NCBI GenBank assembly: GCA_018524725.1
Contig: JAEUWP010000335.1
Location: forward strand, 744,001-808,000
Direction of reading: 5' to 3'
Source of the DNA: Podaxis mareebaensis
Taxonomy: Eukaryota; Basidiomycota; Agaricomycetes; Agaricales; Agaricaceae
Length of the DNA stretch: 64,000 nucleotides
Notes under the pieces: generated by a model
Databases searched by the model: none
What the model was told of the DNA's origin: nothing
What the model saw: the letters and a program-made list of their open reading frames with translations, nothing else
Translations under genes and position numbers: made by a program
In this document: positions 36,695-48,735 of the stretch, piece by piece
Position numbering within the stretch: position 1 is the first letter of the stretch
Layout: every line of letters starts with the position of its first letter

Positions 36695-36860
36695 ATGTAT
36701 TAATGTTATTGTAGATAGATTATGTATGTGTGGTGGGCTTATACACTACCCTTCTTAGTGCATTAACTGCTCCTGTTCGACAGTGTTTGTGTCATTAGTA
36801 CGGAGTGGCTGTGTCGGAGCTCCATATAAAGATTAACACCTGCCGCTTAAGGCAATGTCC

Positions 36861-36995
36861 AGAAAGTTCGAGGATTTGCTAGCAAGGTGGCGAGTCATTG
36901 AACAGTCAGCTTTCAGCCACTGCTGACTAGACCACCGACGCGCGTCCCCGCTGACGCGTATGGACCTGTAGACACGCGTCTCTTCCAGCATGTTC
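36861..36995 (+). promoter_or_regulatory. two heat-shock-element-like sites upstream of the BAG gene
   Basis: At 36861-36874 AGAAAGTTCGAGGA matches nGAAnnTTCnnGAA with one mismatch in the third unit. At 36983-36995 TTCCAGCATGTTC matches TTCnnGAAnnTTC with one mismatch in the middle unit. Both keep exact 5-bp unit spacing, the register bound by Hsf1 trimers. They lie about 190 and 65 bp before the ATG of a predicted Hsp70 co-chaperone. Hsf1 control is inference. Confidence 0.45.
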
Positions 36996-37004
36996 CGTTG
37001 TTGG

Positions 37005-37012
37005 TATATATA
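37005..37012 (+). promoter_or_regulatory. TATA box of the BAG gene
   Basis: TATATATA about 50 bp upstream of the start codon at 37061, followed by a pyrimidine-rich leader. Confidence 0.6.
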
Positions 37013-37060
37013 CATACTCTCCCGTCTCTCTCCAGGGTCCCAGTTCACACCACAACCGTC

Positions 37061-39777
37061 ATGTACCCACATACGCTTTCATCTGACTATTACCCTAGAG
37101 TACCCCGCTCCGAATACGACTACTATGTACGTCCCACTGTCCAATCGCTAAATCCCTGCGATAGGTATTACAATGCGCTCGCGGAAGCTCGTGCCGCCGA
37201 GTCCGAGATGCTGGCTGAAGAAGCTGCTCGGCGCGAAGAGCAGCTCCTGCAACGTCGTCTGCAGGAACTTCGCCAATCTCGCTTAGGGCCACAGTACTCT
37301 GCCTATCGGCTGGGACCATACTCCCCTTATCCTCATGACATCATGGATCGCCCGAACTTGACATACCGGCCCTATAACGATCGCTTGGAGTCGTTAAGAC
37401 TTCAGGTCGAGGAGGAGGAACAATTAGCGAAGCTGGAAGCTTTGCGTCGAAGGCGGCGTGAGCTGGAAGAGGAGGAGAGGCTAAAGTCTGCCGCCGAAAG
37501 GCGGCGTAGAGAACTAGACGAGCTACTGCGTAGCGAAAGGGCGAGGAATTTGCGCGAACGCGAAATTGCTCAGGAGGGAGAGAGGTTGAGACTATTGAAT
37601 GAATACCCTTCGCTTCGTGTCGCTGAGGTGAGTGTGGTACGCTCCTTTCCTTGTTGTTCGCTTGACTGATTCACTTGCTAGGTGCCAAGCCATGTGTATC
37701 CCCAGTCACGCCCTGCCGAATCATCCTGCCCCTTTGTACGATATCCTCATGCGAATGATCCTCTTGGCCAGAAGGTAATGTTATACTCACCAGTGTATTA
37801 CTTATACAACTAGTATGCTGACATTGTTTTAGAAATATTTCCGGCCCGATGAACCAGTCGTTGTCCAGCTGCCTTCCGAAGAGCCTAGGGTTGTGAGAAT
37901 TCCAGCCGACCAAGTCGAATTTCTGCGTAACGCCTTACCGCAAGGTCGCAGAGAACAACCGCCTAGGAATTCGACGACTCCCGAAGTCACCGACTTGAAC
38001 AGCCTTTTACAACAACTGGGTTTCCTCCCGCCAAGGCAGCGTCCGGAAGACCAGAGAGAAGAGGGGCACATTCGACAGGCCGGAACCCCAAACGTATGTT
38101 TTTCTAGTCACGTATTTCAAACATGTTGGGTCCTGACTCAAGAACATAGGTTCAACGGCCAAAGACACCTGAGAAGACACCTGAGAAGTCATCTACTCCT
38201 AAGGCTTCGGAAACACCCTCGACGAGTTCAGTCCCCACTCTTAACCTTGGACAACTTTTGAGCTTGCTGGCGAACCCGAATCAGTCAAAACAAGAGCAGG
38301 AACAAGAGAAGGTAAGTATATGCTTTTCTGTCTTAGAATCCTTTTTTGACAGCATCTTTTTTAGCCCTCGGTATCTCAAGTGCCTCGATCAACGTCCCCT
38401 GAGGCTACTCTCAAGGAACGGCTCGAGAAGCGCTTGAACAACGAACATGCGAACGAAGTGCGCGACACCATCCAAGCACTTTTGAATTCCCTCAATGCTC
38501 CCATCACTCACCAGCAATTCGCCCCTCGACCATCCAAGGTTGAAAGAAGTACTTCGACCCCTTCCGCGTCGGCGAAGGGCATTTCCGTGCCTTCGGATAA
38601 GGGAAAGTCAAAGGAAATTCCTATCGCTGCAACAGAGTCCAAACCCGCAACACCCGAGGGCGTCGAGAAGGCTATGAGTCGCGTCCAAGAAATCGAGCAG
38701 CGTTTCCACGCTCTCGAGAACGAGTTCGTATTTCCTGACAAGCTTGACTTTGTCACACCAACGTCGTCGGACCCCAGCCTAGGCCCAGCCACCTCCCATC
38801 TCGCTCACACTGCCAACAACCATCCCATTCGTTTCTATGAACAGTCACTGTCTCGCCTTCTGGATCAGCTTGATCAGATTGACAGCTGTGAGGACGAGGA
38901 GTTGAGAAAGAAGCGGAAGGATGTTGTTCGAAAGGTGGAACACGCTTTGGAGGGGTTGGAGCAAGAGGTTGAAGGGAAGTGGAACGCGAAGGTTGCTCGG
39001 GAGTCGAAGAAGCACAAAGTTACTATTGAGGATGTAACCTCACCGGAAGAATATCTTGTTGCGCCTTCCCCTTCGTCCGCGTCTCAGGTCGTCGACAAGG
39101 ACTCCAAGAAGACGCCAACCACAAATGCCGCTCCTGCTCCACATCAACCAACTGAAGAAGCCACACAGTCATCCCAACAGGCCGTTGTGAACGAAAAACC
39201 TACCCAGCTTGAGACTCGTCCGGAGGAGGCATCGGCAACCGCTACCGAAAATCCTACTCCTGAGAACCGAGATCCTATCGTCAACTCCGGATCCATAACG
39301 GCGATATCTCCAGACGACATCAAGGGTTCATCGATCCAATCGTCTATCCCCTTGGAACCTTCGTCGAAGGAAACCCCTGAGGCTTCCCAGCCAGAACCAG
39401 CGAAGGAGTCGAGTGACAGGTCTTCCATTACTACCCTTTCAAGCTCAGAACTCACCGAGGCTGCGCCGATTTCAGAACCATCGCACGATCTCCAATCAGA
39501 GCCGCGGGAGAATCCCTTGGTTGAATCTCAGTCCGACTTGTCTGCTACAGTTCGGCCATCGACTCCAATCGTTCCGGAAGTGTCGTCGCCTATAAGCAAC
39601 ATCTCAAACTTGAAGGCGGAGTCGGAGATCAGTGAGGGTGAGGCGCTGGAAGGCTTCTTGTTGACCAATGGGATGACAACGGGGGACGAAACACCGTTGA
39701 AGCAAGACAGTTCGGACGGTGATTCGACTTTGAGCGACTGGTCAGAGGTCGACGCTACGTCTACCATCGCTCATTGA
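37061..39777 (+). CDS. BAG-domain protein (Hsp70 nucleotide-exchange co-chaperone)
   Basis: Predicted to bind the Hsp70 ATPase domain and release ADP. The N-terminal part (MYPHTLSSDYYPRVPRSEYD) is Tyr/Pro/Arg-rich, followed by a long charged coiled coil (RLQVEEEEQLAKLEALRRR and similar, about 37190-37590). Several short exons follow (EVPSHVYPQSRP, KKYFRPDEPVVVQLPSEEP, NLGQLLSLLANPNQSKQE). The large last exon (38360-39777) carries a BAG domain: RVQEIEQRFHALENEF, then HPIRFYEQSLSRLLDQLDQID and KKRKDVVRKVEHALEGLEQE. A long Ser/Thr/Pro/Glu-rich disordered tail ends ATSTIAH-stop. Much longer than minimal BAG proteins; the coiled coil plus BAG layout resembles other Agaricomycete BAG proteins of unknown client range. 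Convergent with the GYF gene. Confidence 0.85.
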
Positions 39778-40108
39778 AGCTCGTATTTCTCAATAGGACT
39801 TGTACCCCATATCCATTTTGTCATATCCATTCTGCTCCTGTTCTTCGTATTATCGTCATCATTAATCATCCATTAATTAGCTAGTGTACCAATAGGACTG
39901 TCGCAATACTGATCCGTGATGTATCTTCGACTTGTGTCTGATATCAATTTCTACTTATGCAATCTAGCACATCTCAGAAGCTGGGCCTATCACCGAGTAC
40001 ACAACACAATAGATGCAATTATTCGAAAGTCATAAGAACATTAATACACCGTTAGAAGAGCGCTGTAGATACCTCGTCTTAACCAAACAACACGATCTGG
40101 TTCACAAA
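39778..40108. other. convergent intergenic region (BAG / GYF)
   Basis: 331 bases between two stop codons, AT-rich 3'-UTR-like sequence. No gene seen. Confidence 0.6.
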
Positions 40109-43100
40109 TTAAGACCTGCCTCCCTTCTTTTTCTTATTTACAACCTTGAACCCCCATTCTGGTTGCGTAGTCTTCGGCGCGGCTTTGACTACGTCTGCAA
40201 TTGACACAGGTTTTGCGGGGCCCTTGGACACACCACCATTCTTCGCATGAGCAACTGCGTCGGCCTTGCGCTTTGATACAAACTCATCCGCGAAGCGTCT
40301 ACCGTCCATGGTGGTGCTGTTGGTATAAATGGTTTCTGAAATGATCTCGCGAATGCTTGCATCGGCTTCAATAGGGAAGGAGAGAAGCATGTTCATAATT
40401 TCTTCCACTGCAAAAATGATAAGACTTAGTTTATAAACGAGCTATCTCGTGGGCTGAGACATACCGCTGACTGAGTTGTTGAGACCCTTGAGAGAATCAT
40501 TCAGCCAGTTGAGGAACTCGTGAGAAGGAGTAGCATCTTCTACTCGAGGCGCAGATGTGGGTGTAGGTTTCGCGGATGGCGGTTGGGCCGGTCGAGTTGG
40601 GACAGGGCCGTTAGCACGAGGAGTTCCAGGAACGGTCAGCGCTACACCAGGCCTCGCGGGTGCGGCCACGGCAGGGGCGGAATTTGATTTACCGTTGGGT
40701 CCAACTGTAGTCCAAGCACCACCAGACGTCGAAGGAGCTGAAGGCTATAAATAACTCATTAAACCATCTCTGTACTTCGTCAAACTAAGCATATGCCAAA
40801 TACCTTGGTGCTAGATTCTGCATACAGGCGCCTCGAACCAGTGGCGGCAACAGCGGCAACAGACGCTTGGGGTGTAGTTGCAGCCATCTTCTTGCGCTTC
40901 TCCTCTTCCTCCAGAATTTCCTTCATAGTCTTCTTTGCACCAGCGATCTTGGGAGCGTTGGTCCAAACGGGAGTTGTTGCGGCGGGTGCAGGTGCGGGCT
41001 CCTTGACGGGTAAAGGAGCACCACGCGAGCCAGTCTGAGAGGTGGGAAGGCCCCAAGAGGCAGTGAAGGGTTGGATATCCTCTTTCTCAGGCGAAGTGGC
41101 AGAAGCAGCTCGAGCAGCGCGTTCTCGTTCCCGCTCAGCAGCTTTCTTTGCTTCAGCCTTCTTGGCCTCCGCCTCCTGGATCTCGCGCAAGCTGATGGCC
41201 TTTTTCATTTCATCTTCCTTCTGCCAAGCGGGTTTCGTCGCGGCCGGTTGGGGTGAAGTTACTTCTGGTTGAGGAAGGGGCGTTGTCACTGGCGCGACTG
41301 CGGGTTTGGATGTGGGTTCTTTCGAACCCCGCCGTTTGCGCGATTTTCCAGAAGTAGGTGGCGAGGTGGTTGACGGGGCGGCGGTGGGGGACACTTCAAC
41401 GGCGGGCTCGGGCGCAATGTCTTCCGGTGCTTCAGAAATCGTGCTGGCAGGGGGTTGATCAACGGGGCTAGACTGTACGTCAGCCTGGACCGAAGTTTCA
41501 TCAATGTTTGATGCATCTGCGGATTCTTTCCAAGCAGTGTCTACGGCACCATGTGAGGCTACAACCCAAGGCGAGGCATCCTTAGGAAGGGGAACGGATA
41601 CTACGGGTTGAGATTGAGTCGACTGATCCCAAGGTGAAGCTTGAGTAGGATCAGTGATAGCTGTGTTATTGACCGTGGGCTGAGTATTGTCGAATGATCC
41701 AGCCCCTCGTACGTTTACCCCCGTTGCATCAGGCCACGGCGATTGCTGGGCTGGAACGTTATTCTGAGCGCCAGGGAATCCACCTTGTGGTGCATACATT
41801 GGGTCAAGTGAGGGGTGTTGGTGGTGTTGAGGATGGGGATCGAATTGCTGAGAGGCGTGTGAATAGAGTTGATCATGACTAGTACCAGAAGCCAGGTTGA
41901 GTCCGCCAAACTGATCTCCAAGTACATGATTACTGTGATCGGGTCCAACGGCGTAGTTTATGGATGCAGGTTGGGAAGAATCGATGCCAGGATCTTGAGA
42001 ACTTCGTAATCCCCCGTAATTGAAGCCCAAGCCTTGGCTCGCATAATTCTGCAAACCAATATGATCATGAGCGTCACGTGCGGGACCAATAGCTTCATAT
42101 CCTGGGCCGAAGTTGTTCGACGGCGGTCCCCAAGGGCCTTGGGCGGAACCGAATGGGTTAGCAAAGCCATATGATCCAAACGCTCCAGGTCTCATGCCTA
42201 GGGAAGTATCGATAGGTGACTCCGCATGCGGACCGCGCCGACCAGAGAAGGCTGAAGGAATTTCGGGTGTTGTCTGGAAGCCAGAGCCGCGCGCACTCCC
42301 GGAAGGATCATTGTAAAATGGACCACTAGCTGCCCTACCGCCAAAGGCATTTGGTTCCGGGGAAGAATCGCCAAATCTTCCTCCGCCGAACGAAGACGAC
42401 GGGGATTCCGAATGATTAGAACCCGTGCTGATATATGATTCCAGCGTCGAAGTACGCAATGACCTGATGGGGGCAGGCTGATATGGACCATTCGTGGTCT
42501 GATCAACTGCATTATACTGCAGCGGTGAATCGTTACGCATTGTCAAGCCAGGGGGGGCGGAGTGGAGGGGAGTGAGGAATATCTTATCTGAATCGCATCG
42601 TCTGCGCAATTGCTCAAGTGTCGTCCAGTTCGTGTCCAGATGCGTCCGTTTCATGGGAAGGTCCGGGGTGAAGTAGCCGTCGTCGCACCATTTCTGCATT
42701 AAGTCCGCACGGAAAGGACCTTGGTAGAGGAATCAGACCAAAAGTCTGGCGGAATTTCGTACGGGACTTACCTTGCACGGTACCCGTAGGGTCCTTGTAT
42801 GACCATTCAATGCTGGCCGGGTCAATCAAGCTAGGAGGAGCACCAACACCCGAGTAGTTCTGAACGCTGTCTACAGGACTCGAAATATTCGTGTTGAGCG
42901 ATAATCGACCTATACCGCCGGTCAAACCGCCTACATCCTTCGCACCCAAGGAACTACCAAGCCCATTGCTAGTGGAGGGATTGATATCCCGTACCCCAGA
43001 CGAGGGATCCTGGAGTGGCCTGTTGCCATCATTTTCCTCTTCCTTTTCTTCTTTTATTCCCTCTGCCCTCTCGTTCAAGTCATTCTCCCCACCAAGACTC

Positions 43101-43954
43101 GTAGGATTTCCACCAGGCTTCTGCGATGCTTCCGATGCACGCCTCCTGGCTACCCACGAGTCCCCTCCGTTAAGCACGCCATCGAAGCTGGGGGTGTAGC
43201 CAACACGAGTGCGTGGCGATGGAATTCCTATCTCGCGCGGTGACATCGTAGGAGCCTGCAAACTCGATAGGGACTGTTTCCTCGGTAGGGCAGGATTGGA
43301 AGAGTCTGATGATGAATAAGACATATAAGCGATTGGAGAAAAATGAGAATGCGTGAAATCATCTGACCGGCATTACTATCTCGTCGTTTCATATTTCCAA
43401 ACCGCTCCCTCATGGGGCTGCCCACTGCGGGAGAATTATGATTCAGCCTGGACCCTCCAGGACCTAAATTTGTAGTCGATAGCGGCGACAGGTAGTCATT
43501 AGACTGGCGTCTACGAATATCGGAGTTGAGGGGGCCAGCGAAGAGCTGAAGGCATAATATCGATTTTTAATGCATGTCGGACGAACTCGTATGACCTGAA
43601 AACAAGACGCCTGACCTTCTTTTCAGCTTCCCCCATCTCTCGAAGTCCTACAGGGTCGCTTCCATATTCCCGAACAACACCTTCCCAACGCTCGACCTCC
43701 AAACCCAGTCCAGCCTTTCCTCCCCCGTCCTTGTAGATCTTCAGCAACTCCTCCTTGGAGTATCTGAAGGGATGGGCTTCATCATGGATCTCGGCTTGGG
43801 TTGGAGGGACTGATGACACAAGAGCTGAATATGTGGATACGGCGGAGGGAGGGGGATTTGCAGGAGGTGGCGAAGGTGGTTGCTGCGGACGCGAGAGAGG
43901 CTGTTGTTTGGGGCGCATCCATTCAGGACCAAAATGCATGGTAGTAGTCGACAT
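40109..43954 (-). CDS. GYF-domain protein (Smy2/GIGYF type)
   Basis: Adaptor predicted to bind proline-rich ligands in mRNA decay, translation control or COPII traffic. The ATG at 43952-43954 gives MSTTTMHFGPEWMRPK, then a Pro-rich stretch and YSKEELLKIYKDGG, an eIF4E-binding-like region seen in this family. Ser-rich exons follow (ARRRASEASQKPGG). The GYF domain spans an intron near 42710-42770: IEWSYKDPTGTVQG joined to PFRADLMQKWCDDGYFTPDL, with the W-x-Y...GPF...M...W...GYF signature complete. The 640-residue central exon (about 40800-42700) is low-complexity, rich in Gly, Pro, Gln and Asn, with a charged helix (REIQEAEAKKAEAKKAAERE). The C-terminal exons end in basic VNKKKKGGRS-stop. Confidence 0.88.
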
Positions 43955-44197
43955 TTTGTAGAGCGTATTGAGTGGCTAGCACAGGCGATATAAAGTGTTG
44001 TCCAAGACGAACTGAAAATTCTTTGGGACGGAAGGCTGTAATCACACGTGGAAAATATTTGGCCCAGTTCCCGCACACTCACATAAGGCAGGCCCCTGTC
44101 TACCTTAGGGCAGGTCTTTCACAACAGACATCTACAACTTCATTTCTATACTGCCAAGGCAAATGCTATACAACCCTCAAAACCTGTTCGAAACTAG

Positions 44198-46593
44198 CTA
44201 ATCCAACTTTATGCGCCATACCGAGGTAGGCAACGCTGTGCAACAGTTAGCAGAGACACAAGACAAGGGAAGAACAAGAGCTACTGACCTTGCAGCCTTC
44301 GGGCAGTTGGGATGATGAACACCACAAGAAACACGAGTCCGAACAGCATGCAAATCGCAGACACAACATAGTAGCCGTCCGTCTTCGTGATGCATTCCCC
44401 TCCAATATCCTTACACACCGACTTGCCATGTTCTGAAACACACTCGGCAGCTACAACACAAATGAGAACCACGACTTTCTAGATTCAGGAAACAAACCTC
44501 GGACTGCAAGCTCCATTCCGCTTTCAGTGACACGACAGGTTGCGACACTGAAGAAGTCGACGCCTGACCACACGTCAGAAATAAATTAATTCTATAAGAG
44601 AAACACTTACCTTTAAGAACGAACCATTTCGGCCAGGTTCCTCCCATGTTAGTGAAGGTATTCAGAAGCTATGAACAGTGTGAACATCATAAACATGACA
44701 CAATCTGAAACGCATACTGTCATGTAAGTTCCACCGATCAATGGATCCGAGATGCGTGTGTGGAATGCTGAGATTCCAACGAATTGTACAGTCCTATCAT
44801 TCGCTGTTAGCAAAAGATGTGGAACTCTTGATAGTACACTTACGACGCAAAGGACGATAGGACTGTATGAACGACGACGAAAGCAAAGAAACCAAATGAA
44901 TAGGGGGTTGTCGGGAACCAATACACAATGAGTGTTGCGATCAGTCCAAGCGCGAGACGAGGCCAGAAGGCCCATATCCAAGGCCTAAGCGGACGGTCTC
45001 CTCTCGACCAACTGGCGGTCAACCAACCACCCAGTATTTGGAACGGGAAGTCTATGAGCACGGCGGCAGCAAGGTCCTCCCGTTTGAATCCCTTCTCAAT
45101 CATCTTGAGCGAAGTGGCAGCATCGTTAGCCGCAAAACCGATCTTTGCAAACAGGTGCATAACTACGAGTAGCTGAACATCTGTCGCAAGCGCTGAGATA
45201 CAAACTATGTTCCAAGAGCAAAGAAAACGTACGCCTGAGCTTGCAGATCGACCAGATGGTTTTGTAAACTCCACTTATGCTCATGTCCGCGTCGCTGGCT
45301 GGCTCCTTGTCCTAGACAAAAGTCATTTAGGCAACCGGCTTGCATAGACCAACAACACAAACCTCTTTCTTGAAGAAAAGTAGCCAGAACGTCACGGCAT
45401 AACACATGATACTCCAGAACTTCAAGTAGGCACTTAAAGTTAGGCGAGGAATGCCCCATTTCTCAGCGAATGACTCGCTGTTGAGCGCAAGAAAGACAGT
45501 GAAGGAAGCAAAGAAACCGGTGTTCAAGCCTATGGTTTGACATGTCGACGCGTACGACAAACTGTCTTGGGAAAGAAGGGTGAGGGCCCATCCTGGAGGG
45601 ATATATAAGTTATTGAGAGGAGCTTATATCGTGGGACGAAGACGACTGACCATCTACCGCGATGTCTGAAAGTAATATGTCAGTCACGCTGAATATTCAT
45701 TGGATAGTTGTGATGCGCACCTTGGGTAGCAGAGAACATGACAAGCGAGGTAAAGACTATAGTGAGTTCTGTCACATTATTGGCGGGCTGTACCAGCAGG
45801 ATGAATTGAATGTCGGAAAACAAGATGTTGGCGCTCACGTCATCCAAAAGTTTCTGCACATTCATAGAGATATACAGCATTAGCGTCCCAACAATTAGTT
45901 GCATGGGGATGATCCAGGACTTCCGGCGTCCAACGGACTTGAAGAATACTGAATCTACGATAGGCGACCATAACAATTTGAGAGAATAAGGATAGCTTGA
46001 CAAAGCGAACGTTGCGAGTTGGGAATACGAAAGATGCTCTTTCAGGAGAAAGGGTACTGAGCCTAACCAAAAATTTCAGCTCAGAAAAACACTGGTTTTA
46101 AGACAAAATGCACGCGCACCTAGTGCAAGTCCAAGCTATAGGACAGGGTGAAATCATCAACAATGTGTTATGAAAAATCTGAAGAATCGTGTACCGGAAC
46201 GCCCTGAATTAGATCTAATTGACGTCAGGAAGATAGCAACAAGCAGTGTCTTCCGGAGAACTCACAAAGTACACATAATAACACCATTGCTCTCTTGTCT
46301 TTCGCAGACATAGGCTTCTTCCGCGCACTTTGGGGAGGCAGCACCTCATCCTCCAAATCCCGCGCAGCCCGTCTTCTCTCTTCCTCCCCAAGCAAACTCA
46401 ACTCCACGTCATCCTCCACTGCATCAAAGTCCCGAGGGGTTTTTGGCGTACGAGGAGAGATATGAATGCTATGTAGCGACGATGAGACTGCCATAGGTTC
46501 CTGCGAGGATTTGTCTCTCATTGCCTTGTCCGAGACACCGTTTGTATGGGATGCTGGACTGGCTTCCTTCTTCGCCTTCCGCTTCCCTGGCAT
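44198..46593 (-). CDS. acetyl-CoA transporter (AT-1 / SLC33 family)
   Basis: Polytopic membrane protein predicted to carry acetyl-CoA into the ER/Golgi lumen for protein or polysaccharide acetylation. The ATG at 46591-46593 opens a charged cytosolic N-terminus (MPGKRKAKKEASPASHTNG) with Ser-Pro sites, then KKPMSAKDKRAMVLLCVLY. Family segments across short exons: LSSYPYSLKLLWSPIVDSVFF, GRRKSWIIPMQL, ILLVQPANNVTELTIVF, SYASTCQTIGLNTGFFASF, LFFKKE, GFAANDAATSLKMIEKGFKR, FPFQILGGWL and SDPLIGGTYMT. A Cys-rich lumenal loop (AECVSEHGKSVCKDIGGECI) precedes the last TM (FGLVFLVVFIIPTARRLQ), joined through a short intron to ALPTSVWRIKLD-stop. The Cys-rich loop and NWGGTWPKWFVLK region are typical of the family. 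Baker's yeast lacks it; many basidiomycetes have one. Confidence 0.9.
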
Positions 46594-48735
46594 ACAAAGT
46601 AGTTCGAAGTATCCACGCGCTGCGCGAGAGAAGGTATTGGGTGGAGGGCAATTTGGTGGTGGTATAAGTCAAGTTTAGTACCACGTGGATGTGGACGTGT
46701 CGCGATCCGAGCCCGATCAACCTCCCTGATGCGTACCTCCCTTGCTACATATCATGAAACTACTTGGCAAAGGCTGTCACAGAAACAAAAAATAAAATAA
46801 AATAAAAATAACGTTGTTCCATAGCTTTGCCGCAACTCATATTGACTGGCCCTCGTACCATCAAAATCGCCATACATCGCGACGAGATATCATCTCCGGT
46901 AAAAATGATAGCTGTCCTTACCACTGTAACAACACCTTGACAACACTTGGCCTTATCGCAGCCAACTCACTAGCGCCCTAAAAACTTAGGCTGTCTCTAG
47001 GTCGGCACCATGGATGGAGCCTGTCCTCGAAACAAATCTGAAAGTCGCCAAAAAGCTCGAAACGGGCCTCTAGACGATGGAGGAACAATAAAGAAACGCG
47101 TTGTACGCATTCGCATCTCTTGACCTCCCGGCATGGTCTCATAGACTCTAGGGGATGGTTCTGAACTATTCTGAGAGGGGCTCAGGTCCTGCTTCGCTAA
47201 TTATGAATTCCTCCCCCTTCCTCGAATTTCGGGCAGATTCTTCACGCTGAAATGCCTTGACATGTGTCCTTCGAAAAAATCCAAATCACTGGCCTCAAGT
47301 AAGAATGTTGATCTTCAAAGCTTCGAACTTCGCCTAATCAAGGATATGGAACTCTGCCACCGCATCTGCATCGTCCTGCCTTGGGTGCATCGGCTTACAT
47401 CACCCGGTATGACAATGACCAGCAAATTCTTCCTCCAAGGTTAACTTGTTTCCGAGCAGCTGTAGATGCGGATTACCGGCACCTCCAAAACATCACGATG
47501 CTCACCACACCCCCTTATATTTCCTTTGTCTTCCTACCATGTCACGCTGATGGCATACGGCTTGATATTGTCGCAAGCCCTCCAACCTGTTCCTGGACTT
47601 AGGCACTTGTCCTACATTTGGCGCGCACAGTGGAATCTCCAATAGACCTCGCAATCAAACCATGTATTCGATGTCGCATGGGCGCAGCATGCTGTCAGGT
47701 TTCGAGGCAATGCCGAGTACCACGCCATCATACTCAGGTTGGCTGCGATGCTCGTCTCTTCTTAATATCGAGTCGTTCCTGTGATGGAACCTATGCTGTC
47801 TCACCTATCCTCGGAGGGAACGTCGTTTCCAAGGCAAAAGGCGTCAGTATATAGTTTAAGCAAAGCCGGACGAATGCATCCTTGGAGGGCAAGCAACCTG
47901 TTTCCTAATCACCACCCTCTCGCCGGATGCAATTGCGTCGGAAGCCTAAATAATCTGCGAACGAGGGCTTTCACCTCCGTTAATGCAGGATCCCTTAATG
48001 ATTTGTCTCCTTGCTGGCAAACTCATGTCATACTTCTGGCATGATCAATATCTCACTTAGCAAGCGCACGGGAAGTTGAAGTCTTCACCCTGATGCCTCC
48101 GCGATATTTCCGTACTCACGCATTCTGACCTGAGCGCTTGTCAAGGAAAAGCGGGCTGTTTACTCCACAAGCCCGAGCCACTTACCTTTGTCCAGGGTGA
48201 GAAAAGCGGTTGTGCCTGCCAAGGGGTTACGGGGCAGCATAGTCCCAGGCGTGCGTTGGCAAGACTATTGCGATGGTAAGATTAAGGCGAGTAGAGGATC
48301 CTACTAATGAACTATAACTGACACGCGACTATGCCCTCTCTTTGGGTACAAGTAGGATCGGGATCTCCCAGCGTTCCGTCCTCCTATATGTCGGAGGCTA
48401 AGGCACTACCTCGTCGTTACTGGTTCGGAAATAATGATCCCTCTCGATATGCAGATGGCGTAACTCCTATTCGGTGCATGCCAGAGCCCAAGCACTTTCA
48501 CTACGCACACCTATATCTCAGAATTGAACGCCCATCTCGCAACTATTCTGCCTAGATTCACACTCCACGAACAAATCCATCCGAATAAACTATGTATCAT
48601 TCCGTTAAAAGTAATTAAAGAGACCCATCTTAGATGAACCTCGGTCACGACTCCGTGATATAATAATAAAAGTGTAAACGTGTTCAGCTATATAGGGGAT
48701 AATGAAGTCATTCCAAGGAAGCTACTGCAATAGGT
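46594..48735. other. 2.1-kb gene-poor region
   Basis: Long stretch between two minus-strand genes. The first 150 bases should be the promoter of the acetyl-CoA transporter; an A-rich (AAATA)n-like run lies at 46787-46810. From 47000 to 48650 base composition is normal, CpGs are frequent, and only short open frames (60-90 codons) occur without family motifs. I see no tRNA, repeat pair or transposon domain. A non-coding transcript or an old decayed gene is possible. Confidence 0.5.

Larger units (their letters stand above)
36695..37060. other. intergenic region upstream of the BAG gene
   Basis: 366 bases: the GH16 3' UTR on the left, and the BAG-gene promoter with two heat-shock-element-like sites and a TATA box on the right (listed separately). 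Confidence 0.6.

Noticed and set aside
37061..37669. Possible trichohyalin-like or repeat protein
   Set aside because: The Arg/Glu-rich stretch is a coiled coil of the BAG-domain gene, which continues through downstream exons in frame.
40780..42699. The 639-codon frame as a separate gene
   Set aside because: It starts within the GYF domain and is the large central exon of the GYF-domain gene.
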